A stretch of 64,000 nt of DNA from Tepidaquicella sp964564635 (GCA_964564635.1 CAZMAR010000001.1:310001-374000); one strand, 5' to 3'; shown: positions 37,943 through 47,761, numbered from the stretch's first letter. Notes: generated from the letters alone by a model not told the origin. A program made the numbers and translations.

Positions 37943-40900
37943 GTGTATTTATCAAAAGTAGAAATATTCGGTTTTAAATCATTCCCAGATAAAGTTAAAA
38001 TAGAATTTGCTGAAGGCGTTTCTGCAATTGTCGGTCCCAATGGTTGTGGCAAATCTAATATTGTGGATGCTATTCGCTGGGCACTGGGAGAACAGGGCGA
38101 TAAGATTTTAAGAAGCGAGAAACGAGACGATATTGTTTTTAATGGCTCAAAGACAAGAAAGCCACTTAGTATTGCAGAAGTTGCTCTTACTTTTGATAAT
38201 AGCAAGAGAATACTCCCAACTGAATATACAGAAGTAAAAATTGCAAGAAGATATTTTCGTAATGGCGAAACAGAGTATTTCTTAAACGGAGTAAAAGTCA
38301 GGCTAAAAGATATTCGAAATTTATTCATTGATACGGGAATAGGACCCGATGCATATTCAGTAATTGAATTAAAGATGATTGAAACCATTTTATCCCCTAT
38401 TAAGAATGAGAGGAGAAAACTTTTTGAAGAAGCTGCCGGAATAGTTTCTTATAAGCAGAATCGCGACTTAACATATAAAAGACTTGAATCAGTAAGGGAG
38501 TCTTTATTGCGAATCAATGATATAATCAGGGAAAAGCAAAGAAATATTAATATGCTGGAAAGACAGGTGAAAAAGAACGAAGAAGCGCGAGGTGTGTTTG
38601 AAGACCTGAAAAAACTTGAAATCATAACAGCAATTGCAGAAACAAATTATTTGATTAATGAAATTAATTTAATAAAAGAAAACGAATCAAGTAATATAAC
38701 ATTAAAGGAATCTTTATCAAAAAAAATACAGAGTAATGATGCAAAAATTGATGAGCTTACAGAGAAAGTAAAAGAAATAGAAAACCTACTGCTTGAATCT
38801 GAAAAGAACTTAAACCAGAAAAAAGATAACCTGAATAAACTTGAAAAAGAAATACTTGTCCTTGAACAAAAGATATCTCACCTTGAAAACAACCTCGAGC
38901 GATTACAAAGTGAAAATATAAATATACAGGAAAACATTAAGAATAATGAAGCAAGGAAAATCCATGTAAGTGAAAGGATAAACATCCTGAGAAATACTAT
39001 AACAATCTCAGAAAAATCATTTTTAGAAAAGAAGTCTAAACTCGATGAAGCAATTGAACTTATATCAAATAAAAAAACAGAATTAACTTCCTTAGGAACA
39101 AAGCTAAAGGAAACAAATAAATTATTAAACGATAAACGAAGAGAATATGAACAATATAATGTAAAGTATGATACAAATTTAGACAGAATGAAGACAATAT
39201 CGTTAATGGTAGAAAACAATTTAAACAGGCAGAACGCATATAATAACGAAAAGCAGAAGCTGGAAAATGAATTACAAAAAATTGAAGCTGAAATTAGAAA
39301 AATTAATAATAATTTAAAAAGTCTTCAGGAAGAGCAAAACTCTTTAAAAAACCAAATTGAAAAAGCAGAATCAGAATATAATACTAAATATCTGGAACTA
39401 CAAAAGTATCATACAAAGATTTTGTACCTTGAAAATATGTATCAGAATCTTGAAGATTATGCTGAAGGGATAAAGTATTTAATTAACGAAAAAAAGTTTC
39501 AGGGACTCTCAACTGTTATTGATATTATCGATGTAAATTCAAAATTTAAGACAGCAATAGAAACGGCTCTTGGAGAAGTTTCAAATTACTTAATTCTTGA
39601 ATATTCTGACAGGGTATTTGACTTAATTGAATTACTTGAGAAAGAGGATAAAGGAAAAGTAACTTTTATATTAAATGATAAACTTTTCAGCGAGAGATTT
39701 AACTATATAAGTTTTCCAGATGAATTACCCGATTTCTTAAATATCGAAGGTGTCTATGGATTTGCCGATAGTTTAGTAAAATCCAGAGATAAAAAATTTG
39801 AAAAACTAATAAAATATCTGCTTGATGAATATGTAGTGGTTGAAAATATTAATATTGCATTCAAACTATCAAAAGACAATTATTATAAATTTATTACCCT
39901 CGAAGGTGATATTGTAACAGAAGGTGTTATAAGGGCAGGCGGAAAAATAAATGAAGAGAGTCTGCGTTTAGGAAGAGATGAATATATTAAAAAACTCAAG
40001 CAAGAAGAAAAAGAATTAGAAATTTCATTAAAAATCATAAGTAATACAATAGAAGAATATAAAAACAAAATAAGAGAATTAAATATACCGGATACCTTGA
40101 AAATTTTAGATGAATATGAAAAGAGAAAAAGTGTATTATCAAATGAAATTTCAATAATTAATTTTAAAATTGAATCTTTGAATAAAAACATTGATGAGAA
40201 CAATTCAATCTATAAAAAATTGCAGGAAGAGAATAATAAACTTAAAGAATCAGTGAATATCAAAGCAGAGGAAATAAGAATTGCTGAAGTTGAAAGCTCA
40301 AATCTGGACAAAGAATTCAATTTTCTAACTGATGAATTTAATGAAATAGAAAAAACATATACTGAATATCAAAATGATTACAACAGTTTTAATTTAGAAT
40401 TAATAAAACTAAAAAATGAATTAAAGAATGAAGAAGCAACTTTAGAAAGAATCATAAGTTCAAATGATATTCAAACGAAACAATTAGAAAAAAATAAATC
40501 AACAATAGAGAGAGTAAATATAGAGCAACAGGAGAAAAGTGAAAAAATTAAAAAGGATAAAGAATTATTTAACGAATTACAACAGCAACAGGAAAAAATA
40601 AAAGAAGAATATGAGCAGATTAAAACACAATTAGAAGAACAAAGGGAAATACAGAACAAATTAAATTCAGAGCAACGGACTTACAGAAATCAATATGACA
40701 GAGTTTCTCAGAAATTGATAGACTCACAAATTTTAATCAGAGAATATACAATAAAATCTGAACAGGTAATTGATTATATATTTAGAAAATATGACTATAA
40801 AATATCCGATAATGATAAAATTGATATAAATGATAAATTCATAGAAGAATTTATTAACGAAAATAACGAATTTGATATAACAAGAGCGAAGAAAAGAATA

Positions 40901-41563
40901 GAAGAATTAAATGAGAAATTAAAAAAACTCGGTGGCGGATATCAACAACTTGTATGGGACAGTTTTCAGGAAGAGAAGGATGAATTGGAAAATATAACAA
41001 AACAGCGGGATGACCTCATAGAATCTGAAAAACAAATCAGAAAAACAATTGAGCGTATAAATTCTGAAGCAAGAACAAAGTTTTTAAAAGTTTTTGAACA
41101 GATAAGGGAAAATTTCATAAAAATATTTAAAGAACTCTTCCACGAAGGAGATGAAGCTGATTTAAAACTCGTCTACGATACCGATGAAGAAGGCAATATA
41201 ATTGAAGATCCACTTGAAGCAAAGATTGAGATTTCTGCAAAACCAAGAGGGAAAAAACCAACCTCAATTGAATTACTTTCACAAGGAGAAAAAACTTTAA
41301 CGGCAATTGCATTGTTATTTGGGATTTATCTCATCAAACCCTCGCCATTTTGTATCCTTGATGAAGTGGATGCATTGCTTGACCCTGCAAACTTATTAAG
41401 GTTTAATAAAATGATAAGAAAATTTTCTGTTAACACACAATTTATCCTTATCACTCATAACGAAAGGACTATGGAAATGGTTGATCGTTTGTACGGAATT
41501 ACAATGCAAGAACCCGGAGTCACTACAATAGTTGAGACAAGATTTAAGTCGGTCAATCAATGA
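37943..41563 (+). CDS. smc: Chromosome segregation protein SMC
   Basis: SMC dimers with ScpA/ScpB load on and organise the chromosome. The 1206-residue protein starts with GTG at 37943, giving the conserved MYLSKVEIFGFKSFPDKVKI. The Walker A motif GPNGCGKSN is at residues 31-39. Two long coiled coils flank a hinge at about residues 505-670 (YAEGIKYLINEKKFQGLSTV, AIETALGEVSNYLILE, GDIVTEGVIRAGGK). The C-terminal head has the ABC signature ELLSQGEKTLTAIALL and Walker B FCILDEVDALLDPANLLRF, then LITHNERTMEMVDRLYGITM. Full length and intact. It lies 3 bases after the GH2-like gene and overlaps the next gene by 4 bases (ATGA). Confidence 0.97.
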   Translation: MYLSKVEIFGFKSFPDKVKIEFAEGVSAIVGPNGCGKSNIVDAIRWALGEQGDKILRSEKRDDIVFNGSKTRKPLSIAEVALTFDNSKRILPTEYTEVKIARRYFRNGETEYFLNGVKVRLKDIRNLFIDTGIGPDAYSVIELKMIETILSPIKNERRKLFEEAAGIVSYKQNRDLTYKRLESVRESLLRINDIIREKQRNINMLERQVKKNEEARGVFEDLKKLEIITAIAETNYLINEINLIKENESSNITLKESLSKKIQSNDAKIDELTEKVKEIENLLLESEKNLNQKKDNLNKLEKEILVLEQKISHLENNLERLQSENINIQENIKNNEARKIHVSERINILRNTITISEKSFLEKKSKLDEAIELISNKKTELTSLGTKLKETNKLLNDKRREYEQYNVKYDTNLDRMKTISLMVENNLNRQNAYNNEKQKLENELQKIEAEIRKINNNLKSLQEEQNSLKNQIEKAESEYNTKYLELQKYHTKILYLENMYQNLEDYAEGIKYLINEKKFQGLSTVIDIIDVNSKFKTAIETALGEVSNYLILEYSDRVFDLIELLEKEDKGKVTFILNDKLFSERFNYISFPDELPDFLNIEGVYGFADSLVKSRDKKFEKLIKYLLDEYVVVENINIAFKLSKDNYYKFITLEGDIVTEGVIRAGGKINEESLRLGRDEYIKKLKQEEKELEISLKIISNTIEEYKNKIRELNIPDTLKILDEYEKRKSVLSNEISIINFKIESLNKNIDENNSIYKKLQEENNKLKESVNIKAEEIRIAEVESSNLDKEFNFLTDEFNEIEKTYTEYQNDYNSFNLELIKLKNELKNEEATLERIISSNDIQTKQLEKNKSTIERVNIEQQEKSEKIKKDKELFNELQQQQEKIKEEYEQIKTQLEEQREIQNKLNSEQRTYRNQYDRVSQKLIDSQILIREYTIKSEQVIDYIFRKYDYKISDNDKIDINDKFIEEFINENNEFDITRAKKRIEELNEKLKKLGGGYQQLVWDSFQEEKDELENITKQRDDLIESEKQIRKTIERINSEARTKFLKVFEQIRENFIKIFKELFHEGDEADLKLVYDTDEEGNIIEDPLEAKIEISAKPRGKKPTSIELLSQGEKTLTAIALLFGIYLIKPSPFCILDEVDALLDPANLLRFNKMIRKFSVNTQFILITHNERTMEMVDRLYGITMQEPGVTTIVETRFKSVNQ

Positions 41564-42300
41564 AGAATTATAAGTTAAAAATTTTTTGTGATTTTGATGG
41601 AACTATAACTATAAATGATGTGTGGGTAAATTCACTCGGAAAATTTATAAAAGATAAAACAAAATTTAAAGAACTTTGTGAATTATTTGATACTAATATA
41701 CTTTCTGCACGGGAATGTATAAGAAAAGAATTGGAATTAATTGAAGATTTTTCTTTTGAAAAATTCAACGAGTATCTTGATGAAGAAAAGATTGATCCAT
41801 ATTTTAAAAATTTTATTGAATTTTGTAAATCAAATCAATACGAAATTATAATAATCAGCGAAGGTTTAGATTACTACATTGGAAGGATACTTAAACGAGA
41901 AAATATTAACCTGCCATATTATTGTAATAAAATGGTTACATATACTGACGATAAAAACAAATTGCGCCTTACCTGTGAATTCCCCTATTCAGACGAAAAT
42001 TGCGTTTTCTGTGGTATGAGCAAAAGAAATATTATACTTACAAACACTAATGAATTTGAAAATGAAATATCAGTTTTAATTGGTGATGGAACATCTGACT
42101 TTTGCGCTGCCAATTATGCTGATATAGTTTTTGCGAAAAAGAAATTAGTCTCTTACTGCTGGAAAAATAATATCACTTACTTTCCATACAATAATTTTAT
42201 TGATATAATGAACAAAATAACTAAATTAAAGGAGAAAAATAAAATCAAGAGACGGCAGACCGCTCAATTATTAAGAAGAGATGTTTATATGGGAGGATAG
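41560..42300 (+). CDS. HAD-superfamily (IB, MtnX-like) phosphatase
   Basis: The 246-residue protein has the HAD nucleophile motif KIFCDFDGTITINDVW at the N-terminus, motif II IIIISEGLDYYI, and motif IV VLIGDGTSDFCAANYAD. The cysteine pair in ENCVFCGMSKRNII is characteristic of the MtnX/phosphoserine phosphatase-like subgroup. MtnX removes a phosphate in methionine salvage, but no other salvage gene is nearby, so the substrate remains open. The ATG overlaps the smc stop (ATGA). The last 20 residues (KIKRRQTAQLLRRDVYMGG) are basic and lie past the usual domain end. Confidence 0.82.
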   Translation: MKNYKLKIFCDFDGTITINDVWVNSLGKFIKDKTKFKELCELFDTNILSARECIRKELELIEDFSFEKFNEYLDEEKIDPYFKNFIEFCKSNQYEIIIISEGLDYYIGRILKRENINLPYYCNKMVTYTDDKNKLRLTCEFPYSDENCVFCGMSKRNIILTNTNEFENEISVLIGDGTSDFCAANYADIVFAKKKLVSYCWKNNITYFPYNNFIDIMNKITKLKEKNKIKRRQTAQLLRRDVYMGG

Positions 42301-42304
42301 AAGT

Positions 42305-42907
42305 ATGATTAGAAAATTAGGAAAATTCTTTTTCTCAAACAGGAGTTATACACCACTACCGTTTTTATTTTTTTGTATAATATTTATTAATCCGAATTCT
42401 ACATCAATATTAGTTGGATTGATTATTGCAATAATTGGGGAAATGATTAGGATATGGGCAGTAAGTTATGCAGGCAGTGAAACAAGGGCAACTGCTGAGG
42501 TTGGAGGTTCACAGCTGGTCACGCAGGGTCCTTTTTCTATTATCAGGAATCCACTATATACTGCTAATATTATTATTTATACTGGTATTGGAATTATGAC
42601 GAATTCACTATTCCCATATTTACAAATTATTGGCATAATTTATTTCTTATTTCAATATTATTGTATAATAAAGATTGAGGAAGATTATCTCGAAAAACAA
42701 TTTGGTGATAAATATATGAATTATAAGAATAGTGTTGGTAGATTTTTTTATTTATTTAAAAAAGTCCCTGAAGGAGTAAAATCAAATATAAAATTTGATT
42801 TGATTAAAGGACTGAAATCTGATACAAAAACTTTAATGGCTATTGGTTTTGTAATTTTTTTGATATTAATTATTTACTTTTTCCAAATTAGAATTTTCAG
42901 GATTTGA
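42305..42907 (+). CDS. Isoprenylcysteine carboxyl methyltransferase (ICMT)-like membrane methyltransferase
   Basis: A GGGAGG sequence at 42291-42296 decides the ATG at 42305 over an in-frame ATG at 42281 inside the preceding gene, leaving 200 residues. Four or more hydrophobic segments are seen (LPFLFFCIIFINPN, ILVGLIIAIIGEMIRIWAVS, YLQIIGIIYFLFQYYCIIKI, TLMAIGFVIFLILIIYFFQI). The family fingerprint is QGPFSIIRNPLYTANIIIYT, for S-adenosylmethionine binding, followed by EEDYLEKQFGDKYMNYKNSV. Bacterial members of this PEMT/ICMT group methylate lipids or small molecules; the substrate is unknown. It sits in an envelope gene run just before lpxB, whose TTG start overlaps its stop. Confidence 0.82.
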   Translation: MIRKLGKFFFSNRSYTPLPFLFFCIIFINPNSTSILVGLIIAIIGEMIRIWAVSYAGSETRATAEVGGSQLVTQGPFSIIRNPLYTANIIIYTGIGIMTNSLFPYLQIIGIIYFLFQYYCIIKIEEDYLEKQFGDKYMNYKNSVGRFFYLFKKVPEGVKSNIKFDLIKGLKSDTKTLMAIGFVIFLILIIYFFQIRIFRI

Positions 42908-44052
42908 ATAGCAATCTGAGAAATAAAAAAGATTCAATTTTCATAATTACTGGTGAACAATCTGGTGACTCAAATGCTTCAATAATTATTAATGAACTGT
43001 GTAAATTAAATCCGGACATTTCATTAGCAGGGATCGGTGGAAATGAATTAGAAAAAACAGGAATAAAATTGTTGTATAATTATAAGGAAGTAAATTTTAT
43101 TGGTCTTTATTCTGTATTAACAAATATGAATAGAATAAAGAAAGTTTTAAGAAATTGTATTGATTATGTTAAAACTCACAATCCAAAATTAATTCTTTTA
43201 GTTGATTTTCCATCATTCAACTTAAAATTTGCAGAAGAAATCAAAAAATTTTATAAACATAAAATACTTTATTATATTTCACCACAAGTTTGGGTCTGGA
43301 ACCCTAAGAGGATTGAGAAAATTAAAAGATACATAGACAGGATGATGGTGATTTACCCATTTGAAGTAGAATTTTATAAAAAACATAACTTTGATGTTGA
43401 TTATGTGGGAAATCCGTTAATAAACAAAATTGAAAACTTTTTAAAGACAAATAAAAGAATCACAGCTGATAAGAAAATAATTACTCTCCTGCCTGGAAGT
43501 AGAGATGAAGAATTCAAGCGAAATTTGTATCCTCTGATTGAACCTGTAAAAAAATTAAAAGAAATATTTAAATGTGAAATAAATCTTTTATTATCCCCCA
43601 ATATTAACATTGACAAATATAAAAATATTTTAGAAGAATGCAGTATAGAAGTAAAAAAGTATTTTGAAGACGAAAAATTCAAACTAATTTTTAATAGTGA
43701 CCTTGTAATTACAAAATTTGGTACCTCATCTAATGAATGTGCATTTTTAGAAACTCCTTTTATCACTATTTATAAAGCAAATCCCATAAATTATTATATA
43801 GCAAAATCACTTGTAAAGATTAAGTATGTTACTCTAATAAATATTATGTCCGATAGTTTGATAATTAAAGAATTCATACAAAAAGATTTAACAACAAAAA
43901 ACATCTGCGATGAGTCAATAAAAATATTAAATGATGAAATTTATAGAGCTCAAATGATTAATAAATTCAGAGAAGTAAAAAAGATATTATTAGAATTTCC
44001 CGTTAAAAAATCCGCAGCTGAAATAATTAATGAATATTTACTTAATAATTAA
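42904..44052 (+). CDS. lpxB: Lipid-A-disaccharide synthase LpxB
   Basis: LpxB condenses UDP-2,3-diacylglucosamine with lipid X to the lipid A disaccharide at the inner membrane surface. The 382-residue protein carries the family motifs FIITGEQSGDSNASIIINEL (compare SGExSGD), PKLILLVDFPSFNLKFAEEI, LYYISPQVWVWNPKRIEKIK, FDVDYVGNPLI, LLPGSRDEEFKRNLYPLI and, near the C-terminus, SNECAFLETPFITIYKANPI. It uses TTG at 42904, overlapping the TGA of the methyltransferase gene; no ATG gives a better N-terminus. Its end overlaps the lpxK start by 23 bases, a classic LpxB-LpxK pairing. Confidence 0.95.
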   Translation: MNSNLRNKKDSIFIITGEQSGDSNASIIINELCKLNPDISLAGIGGNELEKTGIKLLYNYKEVNFIGLYSVLTNMNRIKKVLRNCIDYVKTHNPKLILLVDFPSFNLKFAEEIKKFYKHKILYYISPQVWVWNPKRIEKIKRYIDRMMVIYPFEVEFYKKHNFDVDYVGNPLINKIENFLKTNKRITADKKIITLLPGSRDEEFKRNLYPLIEPVKKLKEIFKCEINLLLSPNINIDKYKNILEECSIEVKKYFEDEKFKLIFNSDLVITKFGTSSNECAFLETPFITIYKANPINYYIAKSLVKIKYVTLINIMSDSLIIKEFIQKDLTTKNICDESIKILNDEIYRAQMINKFREVKKILLEFPVKKSAAEIINEYLLNN

Positions 44053-45070
44053 TTACCTAAGACTTTTACTTTTTCCACTTTCTATTTTATATGGAATAAT
44101 TATTTCATTCCGAAATTTTTTATATGACAGTAATATATTATTTAAGTATAAATCGAAATATAAAATAATATCAGTAGGAAATATTAACACAGGTGGTTCA
44201 GGTAAAACACCACTTGTTATAAAATTAGCAGAAATATTATTAGAAAGAGGTTGCAAAATTGCAATAATTTCAAGAGGATATAAAAGGAAATCAAAAGGTA
44301 TGCAGATTGTTTTTGATAATAAGAAGATAAATTTAACTGTGTCAGATGCTGGTGATGAACCGTATATGACAGCTGAGTTACTTAAAAGAAAAAGTAATAA
44401 TTTTTATTTAATTGTCTCAGAAGATAGAACAGAAGCAATTAGATATATAGAGCAAAATTTTAAACCTGATTACATTATTCTGGATGATGCATATCAGCAG
44501 AGGAAAATATTTAAAGATTATGATTTTCTTGTAATTGATACAAACAACTTTGAAAAGCATAGACTTTTTAATAAAATTCTTTTACCAGCGGGGAATTTGA
44601 GAGAGCCGCTTAAAAATATAAGAAGATGCACAGTTATATTTCAGAACAATAAATTTTCTGATAAAAGCATACTGGACTTTATAAATAAATATAATAAACC
44701 AGTTTATACAATTCGTTACAGGATTAATGGAATTTATAACAGAGATTACAAAATTACGGAAGAAAATCTCGATAAAGTAATTGCTTTTTGTGGAATAGCA
44801 GACCCTGAATCATTTAAGAAATCACTGGAAAATTTTAATATTAAAGAATTTATCACTTTTCCGGACCATAAAAAATATAACAACATTGATATAGAAAATT
44901 TGATAAAAAAGTACATTCAAGGTTATGCTTTCATAACAACCGAAAAGGACTTTGTAAAGATAAGAAATTTTAATAATTTTATAGAGAATTACCCTGTTTA
45001 TTTTATCAGGTTATCGGTAGAAATTGAAAGAGAGAATGAGTTAATAAATTTTATCTTAAATTATAAATGA
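44030..45070 (+). CDS. lpxK: Tetraacyldisaccharide 4'-kinase LpxK
   Basis: LpxK phosphorylates the 4' position of the lipid A precursor with ATP. The 346 residues start with the expected membrane-associated helix (LRLLLFPLSILYGIIISFRN), which supports the ATG at 44030 despite its overlap with lpxB. The Walker A motif is in ISVGNINTGGSGKTPLVIKL, followed by IISRGYKRKSKGMQIV, DAGDEPYMTAELLKR, PDYIILDDAYQQRKIFKDYD (Walker B region) and LLPAGNLREPLKNIRR. The C-terminal HKKYNNIDIE and TTEKDFVKIRNF segments also match. The stop overlaps the next start (ATGA). Confidence 0.95.
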   Translation: MNIYLIINYLRLLLFPLSILYGIIISFRNFLYDSNILFKYKSKYKIISVGNINTGGSGKTPLVIKLAEILLERGCKIAIISRGYKRKSKGMQIVFDNKKINLTVSDAGDEPYMTAELLKRKSNNFYLIVSEDRTEAIRYIEQNFKPDYIILDDAYQQRKIFKDYDFLVIDTNNFEKHRLFNKILLPAGNLREPLKNIRRCTVIFQNNKFSDKSILDFINKYNKPVYTIRYRINGIYNRDYKITEENLDKVIAFCGIADPESFKKSLENFNIKEFITFPDHKKYNNIDIENLIKKYIQGYAFITTEKDFVKIRNFNNFIENYPVYFIRLSVEIERENELINFILNYK

Positions 45071-45843
45071 ACTTGTTAAAACTAAATTTTAAAATATTAA
45101 TATTTATTTTCTTTCTAACAAACATAGCTTACAGTACCTCAGGTGACAATGACACTTTAAAAGCACTCAATATAGTAAAGAAAATAAATTATAATTCTGC
45201 ACAGATTAAGAAAGTTGAACTTGAAGGCGAAATCGAATACGAAAATACTGAAACTGGAAACTCCGGTAGTCTTTTCGCTGTGATAAGCAAGCCCGACAGT
45301 TGCTATGCAAAAATTAAAGGTACTTTTGGGATAACGGGCGTGATTATGTTAATAACAAAAAATGAATTTACTTATTACAACGTTATGGAAAATATTGTAA
45401 TAAAAGGTCCACCAAGCGAAAAAAATCTTGGTATAATTTTAAGAGTAAATATTTCTTATGATAATTTAATCAATATTTTCAGCGGTTCTTTCATATTATC
45501 TGATACTTTAAAAAAAGGTAACTCATATTCATTCACAAAATCATTTTTAATAATTACGGAAATTGATTCATTAAATTTAAGAAAAGAATACTGGATTGAT
45601 ACTTCTAAGACAGTTGTAACAAAGATAAAGTCATATAATGATTCAGGTAAGGTTGATTATGAAATTAATTTTTCAAAGTACAAAAACATAAATGGTATAA
45701 AATTTCCGGTGGAGATTGATTTTCAAAGAGAACTAAAAAGAGAGTATCTCTGGATTAAATATACAGATGTTAACTTTGAAGTTGAAAATTTTAATTATAA
45801 AATTAATATTCCTAAAAGTGCAAAAATATATAATTGGAATTGA
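45067..45843 (+). CDS. DUF4292-like (LolA/LolB-fold) periplasmic protein
   Basis: The 258-residue protein has a signal peptide (FKILIFIFFLTNIAYSTSGD) without a lipobox and then a region of alternating strands. Segments such as VELEGEIEYENTETGNSGSL, KPDSCYAKIKGTFGITGVIM, NEFTYYNVMENIVIKG and INGIKFPVEIDFQ fit the DUF4292 family, whose fold is like the lipoprotein carriers LolA and LolB. In Bacteroidota genomes this family is often found beside an EnvC-like M23 protein, as here. I infer a periplasmic lipid- or lipoprotein-binding role. It overlaps lpxK by four bases and the EnvC-like gene by ten. Confidence 0.65.
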   Translation: MNLLKLNFKILIFIFFLTNIAYSTSGDNDTLKALNIVKKINYNSAQIKKVELEGEIEYENTETGNSGSLFAVISKPDSCYAKIKGTFGITGVIMLITKNEFTYYNVMENIVIKGPPSEKNLGIILRVNISYDNLINIFSGSFILSDTLKKGNSYSFTKSFLIITEIDSLNLRKEYWIDTSKTVVTKIKSYNDSGKVDYEINFSKYKNINGIKFPVEIDFQRELKREYLWIKYTDVNFEVENFNYKINIPKSAKIYNWN

Positions 45844-47006
45844 ATAAATACTGGAAATATCTGCTAATAATTTTTCTTACTATTTTTTCACAATATTCTT
45901 TTAGCGATGAATATAATTTATTATCAGATTTAGAACTACAAATCAGAATTTATCAGGAGGAAATAAAGTTTTTGGAAAACCTGATTAATGCAAATAACAA
46001 TTTAATTATAAACTATAAAAAGGACTTAAAGGAGTATATTTCACAATTAAACCAATTAACCCAACTACTCGAAGGTCAGGGCACTGAAGATATAAAAGAT
46101 GAAAGTAAATTGTTGGTACAGGAGATAGAACTTACAGCACAGAAAGAAAAATTAGAAAGAATAAAAAATTCTTATAAACAAAAAATCATAGCACTGTATA
46201 AACAAGGACCTGACTATCCATTACAAATACTCTTTTCATCTGAATCAATACCACAACTATATACAAGACTTGAGTATCTACAACGATTATCACAATTAAG
46301 GTCAATTGAATATGAAAGGATAAAGACTGAAAGTTTCATTCTACAGGAGAAGAAAAAGATAAACAAATTAAGTAGTAAAGAGAGAGAAAAATACTTATCT
46401 GAAAAAAAGAATATGCAGAGGACAATTCTTGCAAGTAAAATACAAACAGAATCCATAATAGATTCTCTTACATATTTAAATGAAGTATTACTTCGGAGAA
46501 TAGAAAACATAAATAATCAAATTCAACAAACCGAAATAAAAAAACAAAATATTGCTAACGAACTGAAATTTATTCTAAACCATAATCCAAATTATCAGGG
46601 ACAACCTTTCAGTTCACTTAAAGGTAAATTAATTCCACCAGTTACAAGTGTATATATAAGCAGGGATTTTGGAAAAAGCATTAATGAACAAACAAGGGCT
46701 ATTACATACAATAATGGTTTAGATTTTTCAATATCAAAAGGTTCTGATGTCTTTTGTGTTGCTGATGGTACAGTATTTAAAATTTATACAATTCCTGAAT
46801 TTGGAAAAGTTATAATTATAAAACATGATTACCAATATTTTACAGTATATGCGGTTGTTGAAAAAATAACTGTATCCGAAAATGATAAAATTGAAGCAGG
46901 AACTATAATCGCTAAAACATCTATAAATAACGACGGACAAATTTTCCATTTTGAAATATGGGAAAATGGTCAACCTGTAGATCCAAAAGAATGGATAGAA
47001 TGGTAG
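45834..47006 (+). CDS. EnvC-like M23/LytM protein, zinc site degenerate
   Basis: The protein (390 residues from TTG 45834; TTG 45840 is also possible) has a signal peptide (LLIIFLTIFSQYSFS), two long coiled-coil segments (about residues 30-115 and 145-245) and a C-terminal LytM/M23 domain (about 265-390). This is the EnvC plan; EnvC activates cell-wall amidases at division and is not itself a hydrolase. In line with this, the HxxxD zinc motif reads N293-N-G-L-D297 and the HxH motif reads I370-F-H372, so two of the four usual residues are missing. The domain is otherwise well kept (DVFCVADGTVFKIYTI, GKVIIIKHDYQYFTVYA). It follows the DUF4292-like gene. Confidence 0.85.
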   Translation: MELNKYWKYLLIIFLTIFSQYSFSDEYNLLSDLELQIRIYQEEIKFLENLINANNNLIINYKKDLKEYISQLNQLTQLLEGQGTEDIKDESKLLVQEIELTAQKEKLERIKNSYKQKIIALYKQGPDYPLQILFSSESIPQLYTRLEYLQRLSQLRSIEYERIKTESFILQEKKKINKLSSKEREKYLSEKKNMQRTILASKIQTESIIDSLTYLNEVLLRRIENINNQIQQTEIKKQNIANELKFILNHNPNYQGQPFSSLKGKLIPPVTSVYISRDFGKSINEQTRAITYNNGLDFSISKGSDVFCVADGTVFKIYTIPEFGKVIIIKHDYQYFTVYAVVEKITVSENDKIEAGTIIAKTSINNDGQIFHFEIWENGQPVDPKEWIEW

Positions 47007-47680
47007 CGAGTTTTTCATCAAAAAAATATTTGGTTTCTATTATCATTCCTGTTTATAATAGAAAAAGACAATTAGTTAAAGCAATAGAGTCAGTATTAAA
47101 TCAGACATACAAAGACACCGAAATTGTTATTGTTGATGATGGGAGTGCAGATGGATTAGAAAAATACATTACAAGATATTTACAGGTAAAAAATACTTTA
47201 ATTTATATAAAGCAAAACAACAGGGGAACCCCAATAGCACTGAACACAGGAATAAGGATTTCAAGTGGTGGATTAATAACCTTTCTTGATTCAGATGATT
47301 TATATTTACCAGAACATATAGAAAAAAGAGTTATTATTTTTAAGAAAAACAAAAATATAGACTTAATCCACACGACAGCAAAAATTATAGGGAGTAGAAA
47401 AAATATGTTCGTTCCGGATGCAAACGATACAAAAAAATTAATTCATTTAAATCAATGCGTTATCGGAGCAACATTATTCGGAAAGAGAGAGGTATTTTAT
47501 AAATTAAACGGATTTAGAAACATTTATGCTTATGACTATGACTTTATGAAAAGAGCCTCAAAAAATTTTAATGTTCAAAAATATGACATCCCTACCTATA
47601 TATATAACAGAAATTCTAAAGATAGTGTATTAACAAAATATAAAAAGAAATTTGAACTTTCGGAAAAAAATATTGTATAA
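47000..47680 (+). CDS. Glycosyltransferase family 2
   Basis: The ATG at 47000 overlaps the stop of the EnvC-like gene and gives 226 residues; earlier in-frame ATGs at 46958 and 46991 lie inside that gene. The GT-A fold markers are LVSIIIPVYNRKRQLVKAIE, TEIVIVDDGSADGLEKYITR, the DXD-containing LITFLDSDDLYLPEHIEKRV and FYKLNGFRNIYAYDYDFMKR. At 226 residues it is short for the family but complete to the acceptor-site region. The protein lacks a membrane segment. The sugar and acceptor (surface glycan or lipid) cannot be told. It closes a run of overlapping envelope genes that starts at smc. Confidence 0.88.
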   Translation: MVASFSSKKYLVSIIIPVYNRKRQLVKAIESVLNQTYKDTEIVIVDDGSADGLEKYITRYLQVKNTLIYIKQNNRGTPIALNTGIRISSGGLITFLDSDDLYLPEHIEKRVIIFKKNKNIDLIHTTAKIIGSRKNMFVPDANDTKKLIHLNQCVIGATLFGKREVFYKLNGFRNIYAYDYDFMKRASKNFNVQKYDIPTYIYNRNSKDSVLTKYKKKFELSEKNIV

Positions 47681-47715
47681 TAAAGTAGATATGAATTCTA
47701 TATTTTTTAAATAAA

Positions 47716-47737
47716 AATTTCTTTATTTTGAGAAATT
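47716..47737 (+). terminator. Weak possible terminator hairpin after the GT2 gene
   Basis: AATTTCT at 47716-47722 pairs with AGAAATT at 47731-47737 (7 bp, 8-base loop), followed by ATTTTAAATT. The stem is A/T-rich and the T-run is poor, so the call is tentative. It lies between the GT2 stop and the TPR gene. Confidence 0.25.
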
Positions 47738-47761
47738 ATTTTAAATTAAATTTATATACAT

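Noticed and set aside
42281..42304. Earlier ATG of the ICMT-like gene
   Set aside because: It is inside the preceding gene, and a GGGAGG site is well placed for the ATG at 42305.
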